Source: Eriocheir sinensis
Taxonomy: Eukaryota; Arthropoda; Malacostraca; Decapoda; Varunidae
NCBI RefSeq assembly: GCF_024679095.1
Contig: NC_066571.1
Coordinates: forward strand, 7,634,474-7,698,473
Reading direction: 5' to 3'
DNA length: 64,000 nt
In this document: positions 33,791-44,796 of the stretch, one piece after another
Position numbering within the stretch: the first letter of the stretch is position 1
How the letters are laid out: each line of letters opens with the position of its first letter
Notes under the pieces: generated by a model
The model's input: only the letters and a program-made list of their open reading frames with translations
Told to the model about the DNA's origin: nothing
Databases searched by the model: none
Translations under genes and position numbers: made by a program

Positions 33791-34056
33791 CTTCGAGATC
33801 TATAATTCAACCTGATGGGGGGACGGAAAATATATCGTTTACGCTCCTTGCATATGATAGTTATTGTAGTTATTGTCCTTGTTTGGCATTTATATTCCTG
33901 GCAAAAGAAATGGGAAACTATCGAAGCTTGCCATGTAGAGGGCGCCACTGTTCTTGTCGGTCCTTCTGTCTAAAGTTAAGTCGCTTTATTAATCCGGACT
34001 TTACTTTTTATTTTTTTAGGACGGTATTCTCAAACGCTTCCGCCTCCACATCAACT

Positions 34057-34692
34057 ATATACAGAGGCCAAAGAGGAGATTCATTGGGTTTTCATGGACG
34101 TTCTTTTCACGTTCATGGTACAGAAGGTTTATCAGACTACCACCAGTGTCAAAAAACTATCCCTGGAAATGCCCACAACTCGTCACACCCATAACAGCAC
34201 ACCTGCCCACCTGTCATATACAAAGGCCAAAGAGGAGATTCATTGGGTTTTCATGGACGTTCTTTTCACGTTCATGGTACAGAAGGTTTATCAGACTACC
34301 ACCAGTGTCAGAAAACTATCCCTGGAAATCCTCTCAACTCGTCACACCCATAACAGCACACCTGCTCACCTGTCATATACAAAGGCCAAAGAGGAGATTC
34401 ATTGGGTTTTCATGGACGTTCTTTTCACGTTCATGGTACAGAAGGTTTATCAGACTACCACCAGTGTCAGAAAACTATCCCTGGAAATCCTCTCAACTCG
34501 TCACACCCATAACAGCACACCTGCCCACCTGTCATATACAAAGGCCAAAGAGGAGATTCATTGGGTTTTCATGGACGTTCTTTTCACGTTCATGGTACAG
34601 AAGGTTTATCAGACTACCACCAGTGTCAAAAAACTATCCCTGGAAATGCCCACAACTCGTCCCACCCATAACAGCACACCTGCTTACCTGTC
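34057..34692 (+). repeat. 159-bp chimeric minisatellite, four copies
   Basis: ATATACARAGGCCAAAGAGG starts copies at 34057, 34216, 34375 and 34534, exactly 159 bp apart. About 117 bp of each unit is family-1 element sequence (CATTGGGTTTTCATGGACGT, then GTTCATGGTACAGAAGGTTT, then CTATCCCTGGAAAT). The remaining 42 bp is foreign (CATAACAGCACACCTGCCCA). Because 159 is 53 codons, plus-strand frames stay open for about 240 and 188 codons. These are translated repeats, not genes. Confidence 0.95.
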
Positions 34693-34880
34693 ACCTGTGC
34701 ATATATTAGTTCCTTTAATTAACCTGTCACCTGTACACATGAATTTCTTTTCTGTCATCTTCCTACCTGTTCCTTTACCCTTCACCTGTACACGCATTAG
34801 TACCTTTAATTAGCATGTCCACGTATTTGTTCCTTTACCCTGTCACCTGTATTAGTTCCTTCTACCTGTCACCTGTCAAA
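34664..34880 (+). repeat. CACCTGT-rich block, copy 1 (paralog at 36619-36945)
   Basis: Shares CATAACAGCACACCTGC, CTGTGCATATATTAGTTCCT, CCCTTCACCTGTACACGCAT and TTAATTARCATGTCCACGTA with the block at 36.6 kb, in the same order. The internal unit CCTGTCACCTGTGCATATAT occurs once here and four times there. Confidence 0.92.
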
Positions 34881-34919
34881 TATGTGTGCTTGGGCGCCGA
34901 AACGTTGAGGAAAATGGCA

Positions 34920-35337
34920 AATGCGTAGTCTGTCGTGAGGAATAAAAATGCCCTTCAATATAGAGAATAAATATCTCATCATCTCCTTCAATAACCCTCT
35001 GCTGCTATTTTTGTCGCCTCTCTATTACAGCAACTTTTATTATGTTAAGTCCTTAGTCAGTTTAACGTAAATAATGATCAGAAAAAAAATAGAAAGTTGC
35101 CCTTCGCTATATATACCTGTAAACTTATATTCTCCCTTCTTGACCAATATTCTGCTCTTGCCTCACCTCCCTCATTCATAGCGTGTGCTGAAGCCGTCTC
35201 GAGTGTTCTGTTTACTCACCTTGATGAAAATAACCTTGCCTTCTCTCCTCGCCAATCAAATTAACGAGAAGAATCACCGAGTCTTACGTTTGGAAAATAA
35301 TCAGATTTCTCTTTTTCGTGTTCCAGAGTGAGTGTTT
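34920..35337. other. Unique DNA, no gene seen
   Basis: AT-rich unique sequence without tandem structure or convincing frame. Confidence 0.5.
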
Positions 35338-35870
35338 CTGCTCGCTTCTGCTCCTGACGGTAAGTGAATCGATGAGTATATGGATAGAAAAGGTTAGTTG
35401 GTTAGCTGATTATTTACTTAAGTTGTTAATTAGAATAGCGATCCTGCGTACATGGTTTTTCTGGTTGCCGCTCCCTTCTGCTCCTGACGGTAAGTGGATC
35501 GATGAGTATATGGATAGAAAAGGTTAGTAGTTTAGTTGATTATTTACTTAAGTTGTTAATTAGAATAGCGATCCTGCGTACATGGTTTTTCTGGTTGCCT
35601 ATCCCTTCTGCTCCTGACGGTAAGTGGATCGATCAGTATATGGATAGAAAAGGTTAGTAGTTTAGTTGATTACTTATTTACGTTTTTAATTAGAATAGCG
35701 ATCCTGCGTACATGGTTGTTTCTGGTTGCCGCTCCCTTCTGCTCCTGACGGTAAGTGGATCGATGAGTATATGGATAGAAAAGGTTAGTTGTTTAGTTGA
35801 TTACTTACGCACTTTATTAATTAGAATAGCGATCCTGCGTACATGGTTGTTTCTGTACGAGACATCCTGA
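35338..35870. repeat. ~130-bp tandem repeat, four copies
   Basis: CTCCTGACGGTAAGTGGATC occurs at 35351 (GAATC variant), 35481, 35611 and 35740. Each is followed by GAGTATATGGATAGAAAAGG and AATAGCGATCCTGCGTACAT. Copies are highly similar. Each carries ACG/GTAAGTG, a strong splice-donor match on the plus strand. Confidence 0.95.
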
Positions 35871-36059
35871 GTGGAGGCGACTCATGGTTGGGCAAGTCGA
35901 TTGATCCTGCCGGGAAGGACTTAAGATGGATAGGTCGGTTGCGTGGGAGTTTGCTCGAGGGGATCGTCGGAAGTATAGGCGACGGGTGAGTGAAGCAACT
36001 ATCCCTCGGGCGCATGTTCTCCATTAGATATTCAATTCATTATGTAGTTCGTTATTGAA

Positions 36060-36430
36060 ATAGATCCAGACAGGCAGACAGACAGACATAGATACATGGA
36101 TAGACAAAGACAAACAGAAACAAACAGACAGACACAGGCTGAGATAGACAGACAAACATACAGAGAAACTGGCAAAAAGACTGGCAAACAGAGAGACAGA
36201 AACAGAAAGATGGCCAGACAGAGAAACCGGCAAAAAGACAGGCAAACAGACAGACAGAGAAACAGAAAGATGGCCAGACAGAGAAACCGGCAAAAAGACA
36301 GGCAAACAGACAGGCAAACAGACAGACAGAGAAACAGAAAGATGGCCAGACAGAGAAACCGGCAAAAAGACAGGCAAACAGACAGACCGAGAAACAGAAA
36401 GATGGCCAGACCGAATTAGACATATAGACA
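36060..36430. repeat. (CAGA)-derived minisatellite, ~55-75-bp higher-order unit
   Basis: Units combine GACAGACAGAGAAACAGAAA, GATGGCCAGACAGAGAAACC and GGCAAAAAGACAGGCAAACA. GATGGCCAGACAGAG occurs near 36210, 36270 and 36342, and as a GACCGA variant near 36402, so unit length varies as CAGA blocks are inserted. The long Val/Cys/Leu/Ser minus-strand frames are by-products. Confidence 0.92.
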
Positions 36431-36618
36431 AATAGAGAAAAATAAGAGATACGAAACGAAATTTGCCACAACAATCTATTAGTATCTACACGCTACCACC
36501 TGTTTGGGCTCGCGGGAGAGGGGAGGTGGGAGGGACAAGAGGATTAAGGCTCTGAAATACATAATCGCCTTACCTTACTTATGGCACCTCGGCTCTGGGT
36601 GTATTCACGTCCCCGGCC

Positions 36619-36945
36619 AACCATAACAGCACACCTGCCTACCTGTCACCTGTGCATATATTAGTTCCTTTACCTGTCACCTGTGCATATATTAGTTCCT
36701 TTAATTAACCTGTCACCTGTGCATATATTAGTTCCTTTAATTAACCTGTCACCTGTGCATATATTAGTTCCTTTAATTAACCTGTCACCTGTACACGTAT
36801 GAATTCCTATACTGCCATCTGCCTACCTGTTCCTTTACCCTTCACCTGTACACGCATTAGTACCTTTAATTAACATGTCCACGTATTGGTTCCTTTACCC
36901 TGTCACCTGTATTAGTTCCTTCTACCTGTCACCTGTCAATGATAA
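36619..36945 (+). repeat. CACCTGT-rich block, copy 2, with internal 36-bp expansion
   Basis: Paralog of 34664-34880. The 36-bp unit CCTGTCACCTGTGCATATAT plus TAGTTCCTTTAATTAA occurs as a short array (about 36645-36790). The rest is colinear with copy 1 to CTACCTGTCACCTGTCAA. Confidence 0.92.
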
Positions 36946-37199
36946 TCGTATCCCTTTCGTTTAACATCGCCCACCTGAGAGTTCATTAATATTTCACGCC
37001 CGTAGCGATTCATAACGTTGCTGTTAACTTTGGGGAACTTTTTTTATTCATGTAAATTAATCGTGTTAACTTGTAAGGAATTGGGAAGTTTTCTATTCTC
37101 TTCATCCGTCACTCCCTTCCCTCTTGACTTTTTTTTTCATTTCCCATTTTTCCTTCCATGTTTTTCTTTTCCTCCCTCACTTCCTTTCCTTCCCGTCAA

Positions 37200-37620
37200 T
37201 ATTTTCTTTCTATTTAACGCTCATGACCCTTCTTTTCAGATTCATTTCACTTCCGTAATCATTCATATCAGATTCATTTCGCATTCATTTTACGCTCATA
37301 ACCTTTTTTTCAGATTCATTTCACTTCCATAATCATTCATATCAGATTCATTTCACATTCATTTTACGCTCATAACCCTTCTTTCCAGATTCATTTCACT
37401 TCCATAATCATTCATATCAGATTCATTTCACATTCATTTTACGCTCATAACCCTTCTTTCCAGATTCATTTCACTTCCATAATCATTCATATCAGATTCA
37501 TTTCGCATTCATTTTACGCTCATAACCTTTTTTTCAGATTCATTTCACTTCCATAATCATTCATATCACATTCATTTCGCATTCATTTTACGTTTATAAC
37601 CATTCATATCACGCTTACAA
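37200..37620. repeat. 74/75-bp tandem repeat, five copies
   Basis: CAGATTCATTTCACTTCC starts at 37237, 37311, 37386, 37461 and 37535, a spacing of 74-75 bp. Within the unit ATTCATATCAGATTCATTTC is itself a diverged half-copy. Decayed units continue to about 37640. Confidence 0.95.
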
Positions 37621-38039
37621 CCGCTTATTCCACATTCATAACCAGTCATAACGTTGCTGCTATTAACTACAAGAAGCATTTTAGTTTATGTCCACGCTTG
37701 TAATGAATCATAACATCGGTACTGCCTTCAGTTAATCATGTAAGTAAAACCAGTCAGTCCGTAAGTAGTGTTTATTGACGTTAACACACAGACACTTGCA
37801 ACATATACGATGCATCCATAAATATTGACGCCGCCTGTCCGTCTGATTCCCCAGGACGGACAGGTGTGTGTGTGTGTGTTAGTAGTGTGGGTGCGCTGAG
37901 TGGCATCAACAGGTAACGCATCGAAAGAAAATGATAGAGGAAGAGAGACAGAGGTGTACAGTTGCGGTGATGATCATAAACACCTTCACCTGCAGCTGTT
38001 CCGTAGCTTATAACGCCACCTGGAAGCTTCTAACTATAT

Positions 38040-38340
38040 TTCTTTTATGTTTATTTATTTATTATTATTAGTTTCATTTTCACGTTCATAGCCGTTCCTA
38101 ATACTTGCCATTATCGTCGTGGCGTTTTCCTCAGCCTGACTTGACTTTATGTCCTTCTCCACATTCATTCCCGGGAAACGAGATTAGAAGAAAAATAAGC
38201 GAACAAGAAAGTTATTATTTATTTTTTTTTTTTTTATTTCCACGTTCATAGCAGTTCCTAACACCTCCCATTATCGTCGTGGGGTTTTCCTCAGCATCAG
38301 TTTACCTTGACTTTATCTCCTTCACATTCTTTCCCGGGAG
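38040..38340. repeat. ~160-bp tandem duplication
   Basis: CACGTTCATAGCCGTTCCTA near 38081 and CACGTTCATAGCAGTTCCTA near 38241. Both are followed by CCATTATCGTCGTGG and TTTTCCTCAGC, and further on by TTCCCGGGA and AGATTAGA/AGATTGGA. Confidence 0.88.
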
Positions 38341-38579
38341 ATGAGATTGGATGGAAAAATTAGGAAACAAAAAAGTTATGCGTCTTCATTGTTGTTGTAT
38401 TGTTAAAGAGAAATGTAAGATATTATTGAAATTGGATAAATGAAAAAAAATATTAGGAAGATTGGATAAAAGAAACAGAAGGTATTGAGTTAGTTAAAGA
38501 GAAAAGTAAAAATATATATAATTGGATTGAGTAAATTAACGAAAATCAAAGAAATAGAAATGTTGCAAATTGATGAAAG

Positions 38580-38905
38580 AAATAGTTGTCTTAAAGAAAA
38601 AAAAACACTTGGAAAAAAAAGTACGGTATGAGAAAGAGAGATAATTTGCCTGATTAAAGATAAGAGAAAAATTATGAAGCGAAATAACTTGGATTAAAAA
38701 AAAAGGAACTTGTTGAACTAAAGAAAAAAAAAGTAACGATGCCATAAAAAAAAAAACACTAGGAAAAAAAAGTAAGATATGAGAAAGGGAGATAATTTGC
38801 CTGATTAAAGATAAGAGAAAAATTATGAAGAGAAATAACTTGGATTAAAAAAAAAAAAAACTTGTTGAACTAAAGAAAAAAAAAAGAAGTAACGATGCCA
38901 TAAAA
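38580..38905. repeat. ~157-bp tandem duplication, A-rich
   Basis: TATGAGAAAGAGAGATAATT near 38627 and TATGAGAAAGGGAGATAATT near 38778. Both are followed by TGCCTGATTAAAGATAAGAG and AACTTGTTGAACTAAAG. Copies differ mainly in A-run length. Confidence 0.93.
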
Positions 38906-39107
38906 AAAAGAAAAATATAGTTGGATTAATCAAAGAAGGAGAACAAAATAAATATTAATCTTAAGTTTGTTTTACTGTTGCTTCAAAGGAGAAAGAAAAA
39001 AGGAAAATTGGTTATATTACTGCTAAATTACTTCCGCGTTGTGTAGCTGTGAGCCAGATTTCAGGGAATTATCCGGGAGGTACGTGAGTCCAAGTTAGCA
39101 AAAATAA

Positions 39108-39327
39108 GGTCGGTATTATAAGATACTTTCGCTTCTCACATCAGCTATTACTAAAGGTCAAAGAGGGGGTCAGTCGGGTTCTAATGAGTGTTCCTTTAGG
39201 TTCACGGTACGGAAGAAGGGTCAGACTACCACCAGGGTCATAAAACTACTTCTGGAAATACCCACAACTCCTACGAAAGCCTTGTCATATATGTGTTCTT
39301 GGGCGGCGAAATGTCTTGCAATACGAC
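39108..39327 (+). mobile_element. MITE-like element, family 1, copy B
   Basis: Left end GGTCGGTATTATAAGATACT, right end CGAAATGTCTTGCAATACGAC, near-complementary as in copy A. The interior is colinear with copy A. The left flank is TAA, as in copy A, but the right flank is an A run, so a target duplication is not clear here. Confidence 0.72.
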
Positions 39328-39388
39328 GAAAAAAAAAATCAGGTAGCCAATTTGCACCTTTGCCAGAACTCCCTTTTTCTTTACCGCA

Positions 39389-39554
<166 letters not shown>

Positions 39555-39597
39555 TTCCCTCTCACTCTTCCTTCCTTTTCTTTGGCCATCACTGCTC

Positions 39598-39775
39598 CTA
39601 AGGCTGTCCCCTCGCCGGCTGTTTCGCATAAGAATGACTAAATTGTTCACTTCACATTAAGTACGTCAGGTTTCAGAGAAGTGTTCGGGAGGTGCGTGAG
39701 TCTAAGCCCCTCAAGCTGTCCCGCGCGGGCTGTTTCGCATAAGAATGACTCTAAATTGTTCACTTAATATTAAAT
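39598..39775. repeat. ~108-bp tandem duplication
   Basis: GGCTGTTTCGCATAAGAATG near 39617 and again near 39728, followed by AAATTGTTCACTT in both. The flanking CAGGTTTCAGAGAAGTGTTC and GGGAGGTGCGTGAGTC (39668) resembles GATTTCAGGGAATTATCCGG and GAGGTACGTGAGTC just left of copy B at 39056. The repeat may therefore bracket the MITE. Confidence 0.85.
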
Positions 39776-40015
39776 AAAGAACATGAGATTGTGCGTCGTT
39801 CGTCCGCCTGGCTACTCTTTTCTTCCTTTCTTTTCATAATTCCGACTTTCCTTCCTTCCTTTATTTCCATTTTCCTCCCTCATTTCCTTTTCTCTTACCT
39901 GATTTTCCACTTCTCTTTCTTTCCTTTTTCCTTCCTGTTTATATTCATTCTTTTATTCATTTATTCATATATTCATTCTCGTTTTTCGCCTTCGGTGCTT
40001 CACGACAATACTTCA

Positions 40016-40017
<2 letters not shown>

Positions 40018-40048
<31 letters not shown>

Positions 40049-40096
40049 AGACATAGGATGGTTGAACTATTATATAAGGATAGACCCAATGTTTCC

Positions 40097-40140
<44 letters not shown>

Positions 40141-40230
40141 AGTAGGACAGTGATGGGCAAAGAAAATGATGAAGGAAAAGTGAGAGAGGGAAAAAAATGA
40201 TGGCGAGAGAGAGAGAGAGAGGGGGGGGGT
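40018..40230. repeat. (CA)n and (GA)n arrays
   Basis: (CA)n at about 40018-40046, and (GA)n at about 40102-40137 and 40204-40221. Confidence 0.95.
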
Positions 40231-40329
40231 GGAAAAGAAAGATGCCGAGAGAAAGAAAGAGAGAAGGAAGGAGGTGGTTTTGACTAATTACCCAAGAAGG
40301 AGGTGCTAATTAGCTACCTGATTTATTTC

Positions 40330-40480
40330 CCACGCACGCACACACACACACCCCTCACCCATCCCCCGACACACTCACAGACTACCCCCTTTCACATTCA
40401 AAGACACCCTCCCACCCCCCACCCGCAGACCCCTTCCACCCCTCCCTCCCCTCACACACTAATACCTCCATCTCACCAGC
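40330..40480. repeat. C/A-rich cryptic repeat
   Basis: Degenerate CACACCC, CCCACC and CCTCCC words. No period and no gene. Confidence 0.6.
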
Positions 40481-40629
40481 GGAGGGAAGGGAGGGAAAAC
40501 ACAGCCTCTTAAGGGAGTCTCCGAAGAAAACAGTTCTTTATTTTATACCTGACTTTGACCCCCGAAATCCAGGCGCTAAATTGGATCTGCATACGAAGCC
40601 TTCAGGTCCTCGTATGACTGATTGTGTTT

Positions 40630-40799
40630 TGTTTTCCACGCCGAGGAGGAAGAGGAAAAGGAAGAGGAGGAGGAGGAGGAGGAGATATTAGTGTTGTTGT
40701 TAGTGGTAGAGGTGGTTAAGGAAAAGGAAGATAAAGACGAAGGAGGTGAGGAAGAGGAGGAGAAAGAAAGAAAAGGAGGAGAAAAAGGAAAAACGGAAG

Positions 40800-40839
<40 letters not shown>

Positions 40840-41300
40840 ATGAGAAGCGAGAAATGGAGATGAAACTTTTGGACATGTGGACACCGTAAGAAAAATAGAT
40901 CGGGAAGTGATTGAAGGAGGAAAACAAGGTGGAGAGTTGAAAAATGGTAGGATGTGGAAGGAGAGATAATTGCTGGAGGAAAGAGAGGAAAGGAAATATG
41001 GAGGTAAAAGGATGCGGGAGATGATAAAGGGAGTGAATGAGAAACAGATGAAAGGAGGAAGTTGAGGAATAGGAGCTAATAATAGAGATGAGGAAAGGAA
41101 ACAAAAAAGAGAAATTGAAAAAAATGAAAGGTATAGAGGAGAAAAGAAGGTTACAAAAGGGAAATAAAGAAGAAAGAAATATCATTAAGGGGAGAAAATA
41201 AAAAGGCATGCATAACAGGAAGGAAAAGAAGGAAAGGGCAGGGAGGAGGGGAAAAGGGGGGGGTAGGGAGGGATGGGAAGGGGGAGGGGGAGAGTGATTT
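40630..41300. repeat. Polypurine tract
   Basis: AG-rich for about 650 bp, with (GGA)n near 40660-40685 and (GA)n at 40808-40836. The Glu/Lys-rich plus-strand and Ser/Phe-rich minus-strand frames are by-products. Confidence 0.88.
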
Positions 41301-41377
41301 TTTTTTTTTTGTGTGTGTATTCCTCTCGGGGTCAAGGGAAGGATGATGGGAAAATAAGGATGCCGGGCCTGATGAGA

Positions 41378-41380
<3 letters not shown>

Positions 41381-41472
<92 letters not shown>
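41381..41472. repeat. (AC)n microsatellite
   Basis: About 92 bp of pure AC. Confidence 0.98.
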
Positions 41473-41474
<2 letters not shown>

Positions 41475-41551
41475 CAGAAATAGAAATATATGAGGAGGAG
41501 GAAGGAGAAGTTGAGGAAGGGAAAGAAGGAGGACGAGAAGAGTTAAGAGTT

Positions 41552-41661
41552 AAGGAGGAGGAGGAGGAGGAGGAGGAGGAAGAAGAAGAAGAAGAAGAAG
41601 AAGAAAGAAGCTCTATCATATTTACTATATCCACCTCACGATGACTTCCCTCCTCAACCAT

Positions 41662-41702
<41 letters not shown>
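41552..41702. repeat. (GGA)n/(GAA)n and (CT)n
   Basis: (GGA)n runs into (GAA)n at about 41553-41607. An inverted-sense (CT)n lies at about 41670-41702. Confidence 0.95.
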
Positions 41703-41704
<2 letters not shown>

Positions 41705-41950
41705 CAGGGCGGGGAAACACAGTATGAAGGTCGTGGCATTATTGTGTGTCTCTGGAAATGCCTGGAAAGCCGCATGTAAGCTCCTAGTGTTGGCGGGCGT
41801 CACACTTCATAGAAAACGGGGGGAGGTTGACCGGCCCATGCACGATTTAGGGGGGACTTGAATACTTCCTGACTGGGTGACTTGATAATTGGGGGGGGAG
41901 GGAGGGGGAGGGAGGGGCCAGTTGTATGTGTGTGTGGAGAGGGTGGGGGG

Positions 41951-41990
<40 letters not shown>
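41951..41990. repeat. (GT)n microsatellite
   Basis: About 39 bp of GT. Confidence 0.96.
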
Positions 41991-41992
<2 letters not shown>

Positions 41993-42009
41993 GGAAGCAA
42001 TTGTTTTCA

Positions 42010-42450
42010 GCATTTTTCGTTCCTTCTTTTTTTTTCTTTGTTTATCCTTTAATTTATTATCTTTATCTTTCATGTTTTTTTTTTTATAAATATTTGCTTT
42101 TTTTCATCTTTTCTTCCTTTTTACTTTCCTTGCATCCTTCCTCCCTTATTTCCTTACCTTCTTTCTCTCCCTGCATCCTTCATTTCTTGGATTCTATTTA
42201 TTCCTTCTCTCCTTTTCTTTCCTTCTTCCTTTTTTCCACCCTCGCTTCCATCCATTCTTCCTTCCTCCCATTTTTTTTGCCGTTCTTCTTTCCTTAACAC
42301 TGATTCCTTTCTCCTTTTTTTCTCTATTTCTTTTTCTTTCTTTCTTTCTCTCTCTCTTTCTGTGCATATTTTCTTTGTTTTCCATTTGTTCCTGTCTTCA
42401 TTTTTTGCCTTTTTCCTTTCTCTGTACTGTTTTTTTATGCATTTTCTTTT
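42010..42450. repeat. Polypyrimidine tract
   Basis: T/C-rich with CTTCCTTT-type words and (CTTT)n near 42335. Confidence 0.85.
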
Positions 42451-42729
42451 CTTTTTTTTGTTGCCGAGTTAATTGAATCATTCCTTTATTTCGCCGCTTC
42501 AAGCATTTAATTCCCTTTAGATAATTAATGTTTCAAAAGTCCTGTTCGAGTTCTTTTATGCCGGACAAGTTCAGTTATATTTTGCAAGTTTTAAGTTTGT
42601 CGAGACCTTTCAATCTTTTTTGTTTGTTTTCCTTCTATATTTAACTCTCCGTAAAAAAGGTGTATCGTTTTTTTCTGACTTTCCTTAATTAATTTGTAAG
42701 GCGCTTCGTTATTTTCACTTGCGATGTTG

Positions 42730-43015
42730 TATTTATTTTGTGTTTTCAGATTTTCATTCCATTTTTTATATATATTTTTTGATAATTTTTTGGTGTTTTC
42801 AGATATTAGTTCCACTTTTTTGTATATTTTTAGTGTTTTCAGATACTAGTTCCTCTTTTTTGTATATTTTTAATGTTTTCAGATATTCATTCCATTTTTT
42901 TTTTTTTAGTGTTTTCAGATATTCATTCCACTTATTTTCATTTTTAGTGTTTTCAGATATTCATTCCATTTTTGTATCATTTTTAGTGTTTTCGTATTCA
43001 TTCCATTCATTATTT
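42730..43015. repeat. ~40-45-bp minisatellite (GTTTTCAGATATTCATTCCA)
   Basis: GTGTTTTCAGATA, followed by CATTCCA or AGTTCC and TTTTTTGTATATTTTTA, recurs near 42793, 42833, 42875, 42908, 42947 and 42988. Unit length differs because of the T runs. Confidence 0.88.
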
Positions 43016-43211
43016 TTAGCTCGACGGTCACCAGTTCGCATCCGCTCTCAAAGGCAAACAAACAAACAGCCATATCTCACCTCGCCACGTTCTTGCACGC
43101 ATTAACCCTTTTTCTGTGAGCGAGATTATGCCATTTTTCAAGGGAGGCTGTTCTGTCGTTTCCAATCTTCCCCCCCTCACACTTACACACACATACCCCC
43201 CCTTAACACCC

Positions 43212-43243
<32 letters not shown>

Positions 43244-43364
43244 GCACACCACCTCGCCGCTACCTCCGAATGCTTGACGGTGATAGCTTAGGTTCAAGGC
43301 ACATATTCTGATCGACTTCACGCCTTTGTTTCACCTTTCAGACAAAACTAGCGGCTTATAAAGT

Positions 43365-43442
43365 ACGTAGCGAGCTTTTTTATTGCTTTTGTTTTGTGTT
43401 ATTGCCCTTGAGCTGTCTCCCTTGCTGTTAATAAATAAAATA
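43365..43442 (-). mobile_element. AGCTCAAGGGCA-family short element
   Basis: The reverse complement reads TATTTATTAACAGCAAGGGA, GACAGCTCAAGGGCAATAAC, an A-rich stretch, then AAAAAAGCTCGCTACGTA. It is a good match to both conserved blocks. Confidence 0.72.
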
Positions 43443-43479
43443 CATAGGGAGGTTAAGGGGTTTCTTTCTATTAATCTTC

Positions 43480-44470
43480 CCATTACCTCCTATTACTCCT
43501 TGCTGTTATTCTTGTTCTTTTTCATTTTCTGTTTTTCCTTTTTGTTTTTTTCATGTTCTCTTGCTTCATCGTTTTTTCCTACTTTAATTTCCTTTTTCTC
43601 GTTCTCCTGCGACTTGATTTCCTTCTTTTACTTCACTGTTTCTTTCTACTACTTCTTGTCTTGTTCTTCTCCCCTTTTCTTTTTTTTTTCGTTTTATTTT
43701 CTTCCTCTTCCTTTACCTACTTCATCTTTTTTTCTTGTGCTCCTGCGACTTCATCTCCTCATCTTATTTCACCTCCTTCTCTTACCCCATCTTCTCCTAT
43801 TCCTCCTCCTCCTCCTCCTCCTCCTCCTTCTTCTGGTGTTGCGTTAGTTGATGAGATGTGGGAAACTCCTCATTGTCTGTCTGTCTCATGTCCAGCCGTG
43901 TGAGAGTGCGCTGTCTATCTGCCTGTCTGTCTGTTTCTCCCTTTCTCCTCTCCTCCCTTCCTTCCGTCTATCTCCCTCTTTTCTCTCCCCCTCTCTCTCC
44001 TTCCCTTCCTTCTCTTTCCCTCTTTCTCTCACTCACTCTCTTCCTCTCCCCATCCTTTCTCCCATCTACATCCCTCACTCCCTCTCTTTACCCTTCCCTC
44101 TTTTACCCATCCCTCCCTTCACCTTTCCTTTCTCCCTCTCCTCTTCCCTCTTTTCATCTCTCTCCCTCCCTCCCTCCTCCTTCCATTCCCCTCTCCCTTC
44201 CTTACTCTCTCCCTTCCCTCCCATACATCCTTCCCTTCCTCTTTCCCTCCTTCTCTCACTTCTCTCTTCCCTTCCCTCTTTCACCCTCTCCCTCCCTCTC
44301 TTCCTCTCCTCATCCTTTCTCCCATCTACATCCCTCACTCCCTCTCTCTACCCTCCCTTCACCTTTCTTTTCTCTCTCTCCCCTTCCCTCTTTTCATCTC
44401 CCTCTCCCTCCCTTCTTTCCTTTCTCCCTCTCCTCTTCCTTACTCTCTCCCTTCCCTCCCATACATCACC
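43480..44470. repeat. Polypyrimidine tract with tandem ~260-bp units
   Basis: C/T-rich. A segment with CTCATCCTTTCTCCCATCTACATCCCTCACTCC-type sequence occurs near 44048 and 44311, about 260 bp apart. CTCTCCCTTCCCTCCCATACATC also occurs near 44208 and 44446. The long Ser/Pro/Leu frames on this strand are by-products. Confidence 0.85.
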
Positions 44471-44796
44471 CCTCACTCTATGCATTCACAAATAGTTGGT
44501 AATACTGAGGCGTAATATCTTTCGAGTATTTGGAGGGAAAACACAACATAGACTCACAACATGAAAGAGACTCATCAACGAGGGATATTTACCAACAAAC
44601 ATATGCATTTATTCTTCCTGTGTGTGTGTCTGTGTGTCTGTACGTATGTGTGTGTCTCTATCTACCTGTCTGTTTATCCATCCATTTAGTTATTCATTTA
44701 TTTATATGCGGAATTTTTTTTTTCGTTGTTGTTGTTGTTCTTTTATATTTGTGACCTTGATTGCTTCCTCGTATGTAAAAAAAAATTCCATATGGC

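Larger units (their letters stand above)
34018..34915 (+). mobile_element. MITE-like element, family 1, copy C, internally expanded
   Basis: The left end AGGACGGTATTCTCAAACGC and the right-end sequence TCAAATATGTGTGCTTGGGC, followed by CGCCGAAACGTTGAGGAAAA, correspond to the two ends of the 222-bp element. The interior has grown to about 900 bp. It holds a 159-bp tandem array (34057-34692) and then a CACCTGT-rich block (34664-34880). The element is no longer a simple inverted-repeat element. Confidence 0.65.

Noticed and set aside
34094..34813. 240-codon frame with four repeated blocks, resembling a repeat protein
   Set aside because: The frame is kept only because the DNA unit is 159 bp. 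The same sequence is a MITE interior elsewhere, where other frames and strands are equally open.
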